DNA of 64,000 nt, taken from positions 63,741,725 through 63,805,724 of the forward strand of contig OZ038383.1 of assembly GCA_964036045.1 (NCBI GenBank), read 5' to 3'. Below the pieces are notes generated by a model that worked only from the letters and a program-made list of their open reading frames with translations, had not been told where the DNA came from and did not search any database. The number at the start of each line of letters is the position of its first letter. Positions within the stretch are counted from its first letter, which is position 1. The stretch comes from Eutreptiella sp. 'Long Island Sound 2002' (lineage: Eukaryota; Euglenozoa; Euglenophyceae; Eutreptiales; Eutreptiaceae). Shown here piece after piece: positions 62,962-64,000 of the stretch. Position numbers and translations under genes: made by a program.

Positions 62962-63675
62962 GCGGTGGCCACCGTATTGGACGTGGGGGAACTGTGGCTG
63001 TGTGACCAGCGGCTACAAAGGATTGTTCCGGTGGCGGAGGGGCAAAGGTCCATGGCCGTTCTAGTGGGGTCCAAGCAACTTTTGCCCATCCAGGAGGACG
63101 ACGCGCCATGTCGCATCACGGAGGTGCTGTTGTCGCTACCAGATAGCGATGACAGCATGGCTGCAGACGCCCGTCAGACATTAGTTACCTTGGACCTTGG
63201 GCCGGTGGTCGAGGCCCAGTCCCCGAGGCAGCGATTGGTGATCACATCGGCTCAGAGTCCCAGTCAAGGAAGTGTAGACGTCATCGTGGAGATTGTGTAG
63301 GACTATGGGTGGAGGCTCCTGGCGGGGGGCAAACAAAGTCTCCAGGCAGCGCGCTGGCCCCGGCTGCTCGAATACCTTTCAGGGGGATTGGACGAAGAGC
63401 AAGTTCTCGTCTCAGCGTACACGTGGGACCAAGCGACGCAGAGCCTACTCCGTACAGCCACTGCTTGTGCACTGGTGGGTGCGCTTCTCCGCTACCATGA
63501 GACCTGCAATCATGCATGGCAGGACCTGTGGTCTCAACGCTCCAAAGGCGGCTGTGTCCCATCACCGCCGGTAATTCCGCTAATGTGCAGCGGGTGCGGC
63601 GAAACAGGCACCGGTATGGGTGCATCATTGTGCCTCTATCCCACTTTGTGGGTCATGCCGAGAGCGCGCCGGTAG
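62962..63675 (+). pseudogene. Unidentified frame with an in-frame TAG, downstream of the piggyBac relic
   Basis: From 62965 the frame reads ATVLDVGELWLCDQRLQRIV, PVAEGQRSMAVLVGSKQLLP, IQEDDAPCRITEVLLSLPDS and GSVDVIVEIV, meets TAG at 63298-63300, and continues without shift as DYGWRLLAGGKQSLQAARWP, LLEYLSGGLDEEQVLVSAYT and SLLRTATACALVGALLRYHE to 63675. About 235 residues of even composition. It does not resemble a piggyBac C-terminus. It could be a further gene of the same element or an unrelated gene. Confidence 0.38.
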
Positions 63676-64000
63676 GGGGTGGCCCAAAGCCATGTGGGCG
63701 CTACGCCACTCAGGACAAATGTTGTCAGGCGCGTGGAGGGCGATTTAGCGCGACTTGGGGGGTGTGCAGGTGGATGGAGTGCGATGCCCCGACAACCCGA
63801 CTGCAGCACTTCCCCTGCTGCTGTGGTGGGCTGCGCTGGACGGTGACTCACGAGTTCTGTGGCTCTAGCATCATAGAGGAGTTTTGTAGGGGAGTTACTA
63901 GTTTTGGGGGTTATGCTGTGTGGCGAGGCACGACGATGGGGGACATGCCGAGTGTTGTATATCTGATGGACGCGAAGGCGGGGATGCCATATGAGTTGAG
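63676..64000. other. Window end, no gene identified
   Basis: The plus frame continues with short open stretches (for example near 63890-64000) but no recognisable motif. It may be part of a gene that extends beyond the window. Confidence 0.3.

Overview
This 64 kb window comes from a large, repeat-rich eukaryotic nuclear genome. Coding segments are short and split, with several GT-AG introns. Almost all coding-like sequence belongs to mobile elements, and long stretches are G/C homopolymer tracts, minisatellite or foldback DNA. Only one host gene is recognised with confidence: a mitochondrial inner membrane protease subunit 2 (IMP2-type signal peptidase) at 49319-50029 on the minus strand. The style of the elements suggests a green-lineage organism with a big genome, possibly a charophyte alga, but that is a guess from general impression and was not tested.

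Layout. 1-3150: nothing recognised. 3150-7760 and 17845-18474 (+): a decayed Ty3-like retroelement (R1). Its integrase reading frame seems to be split by about 10 kb of two direct copies of another repeat, 'family A' (minus strand, 7840-11830 and 11890-17830). 19598-36747 (-): a second retroelement-like sequence (R2) with a gag-like RS-rich N-terminus, a 2A-like motif and an H2C2 integrase zinc-binding motif. R2 is interrupted by a 12.05 kb DNA transposon O (22961-35008, 33-bp inverted termini). O's own gene is interrupted by a 6.92 kb DNA transposon N (27389-34306, perfect 21-bp inverted termini, 5-bp target duplication AACTC). Removing N and one duplication restores O's exon in frame, so at least three insertion layers can be read. 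37560-40698: a 3.1 kb foldback element built from nested giant palindromes. 40740-46543 (-): decayed coding sequence including a candidate D-D-E transposase (43446-45055) and further copies of the family A C-terminal domain. 46611-46928: a small CxxC protein. 49319-50029: IMP2. 51733-53336: unknown coding-like segments. 54385-57770: a 52-bp minisatellite that switches strand twice, then a 519-bp tandem duplication. 62440-62950 (+): a piggyBac-like transposase relic.

The most unusual signal is that several unrelated elements each carry their own short palindrome, dispersed in many copies through their non-coding parts. These are TGTCTGG-TT-CCAGACA in N (about 20 copies, none in exons), CTTGGCGCGCGCCAAG in family A, TTACCGTGCGGTAA at 37.19-37.41 kb, and CTAGAAC/GTTCTAG arrays in the foldback element. 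N is also a candidate undescribed two-gene transposon: neither protein is recognised, introns are phase 0, and one intron carries 119-bp tandem repeats bearing the palindrome. Many reading frames are broken at homopolymer runs and by single in-frame stops, which means either decay or residual assembly error.
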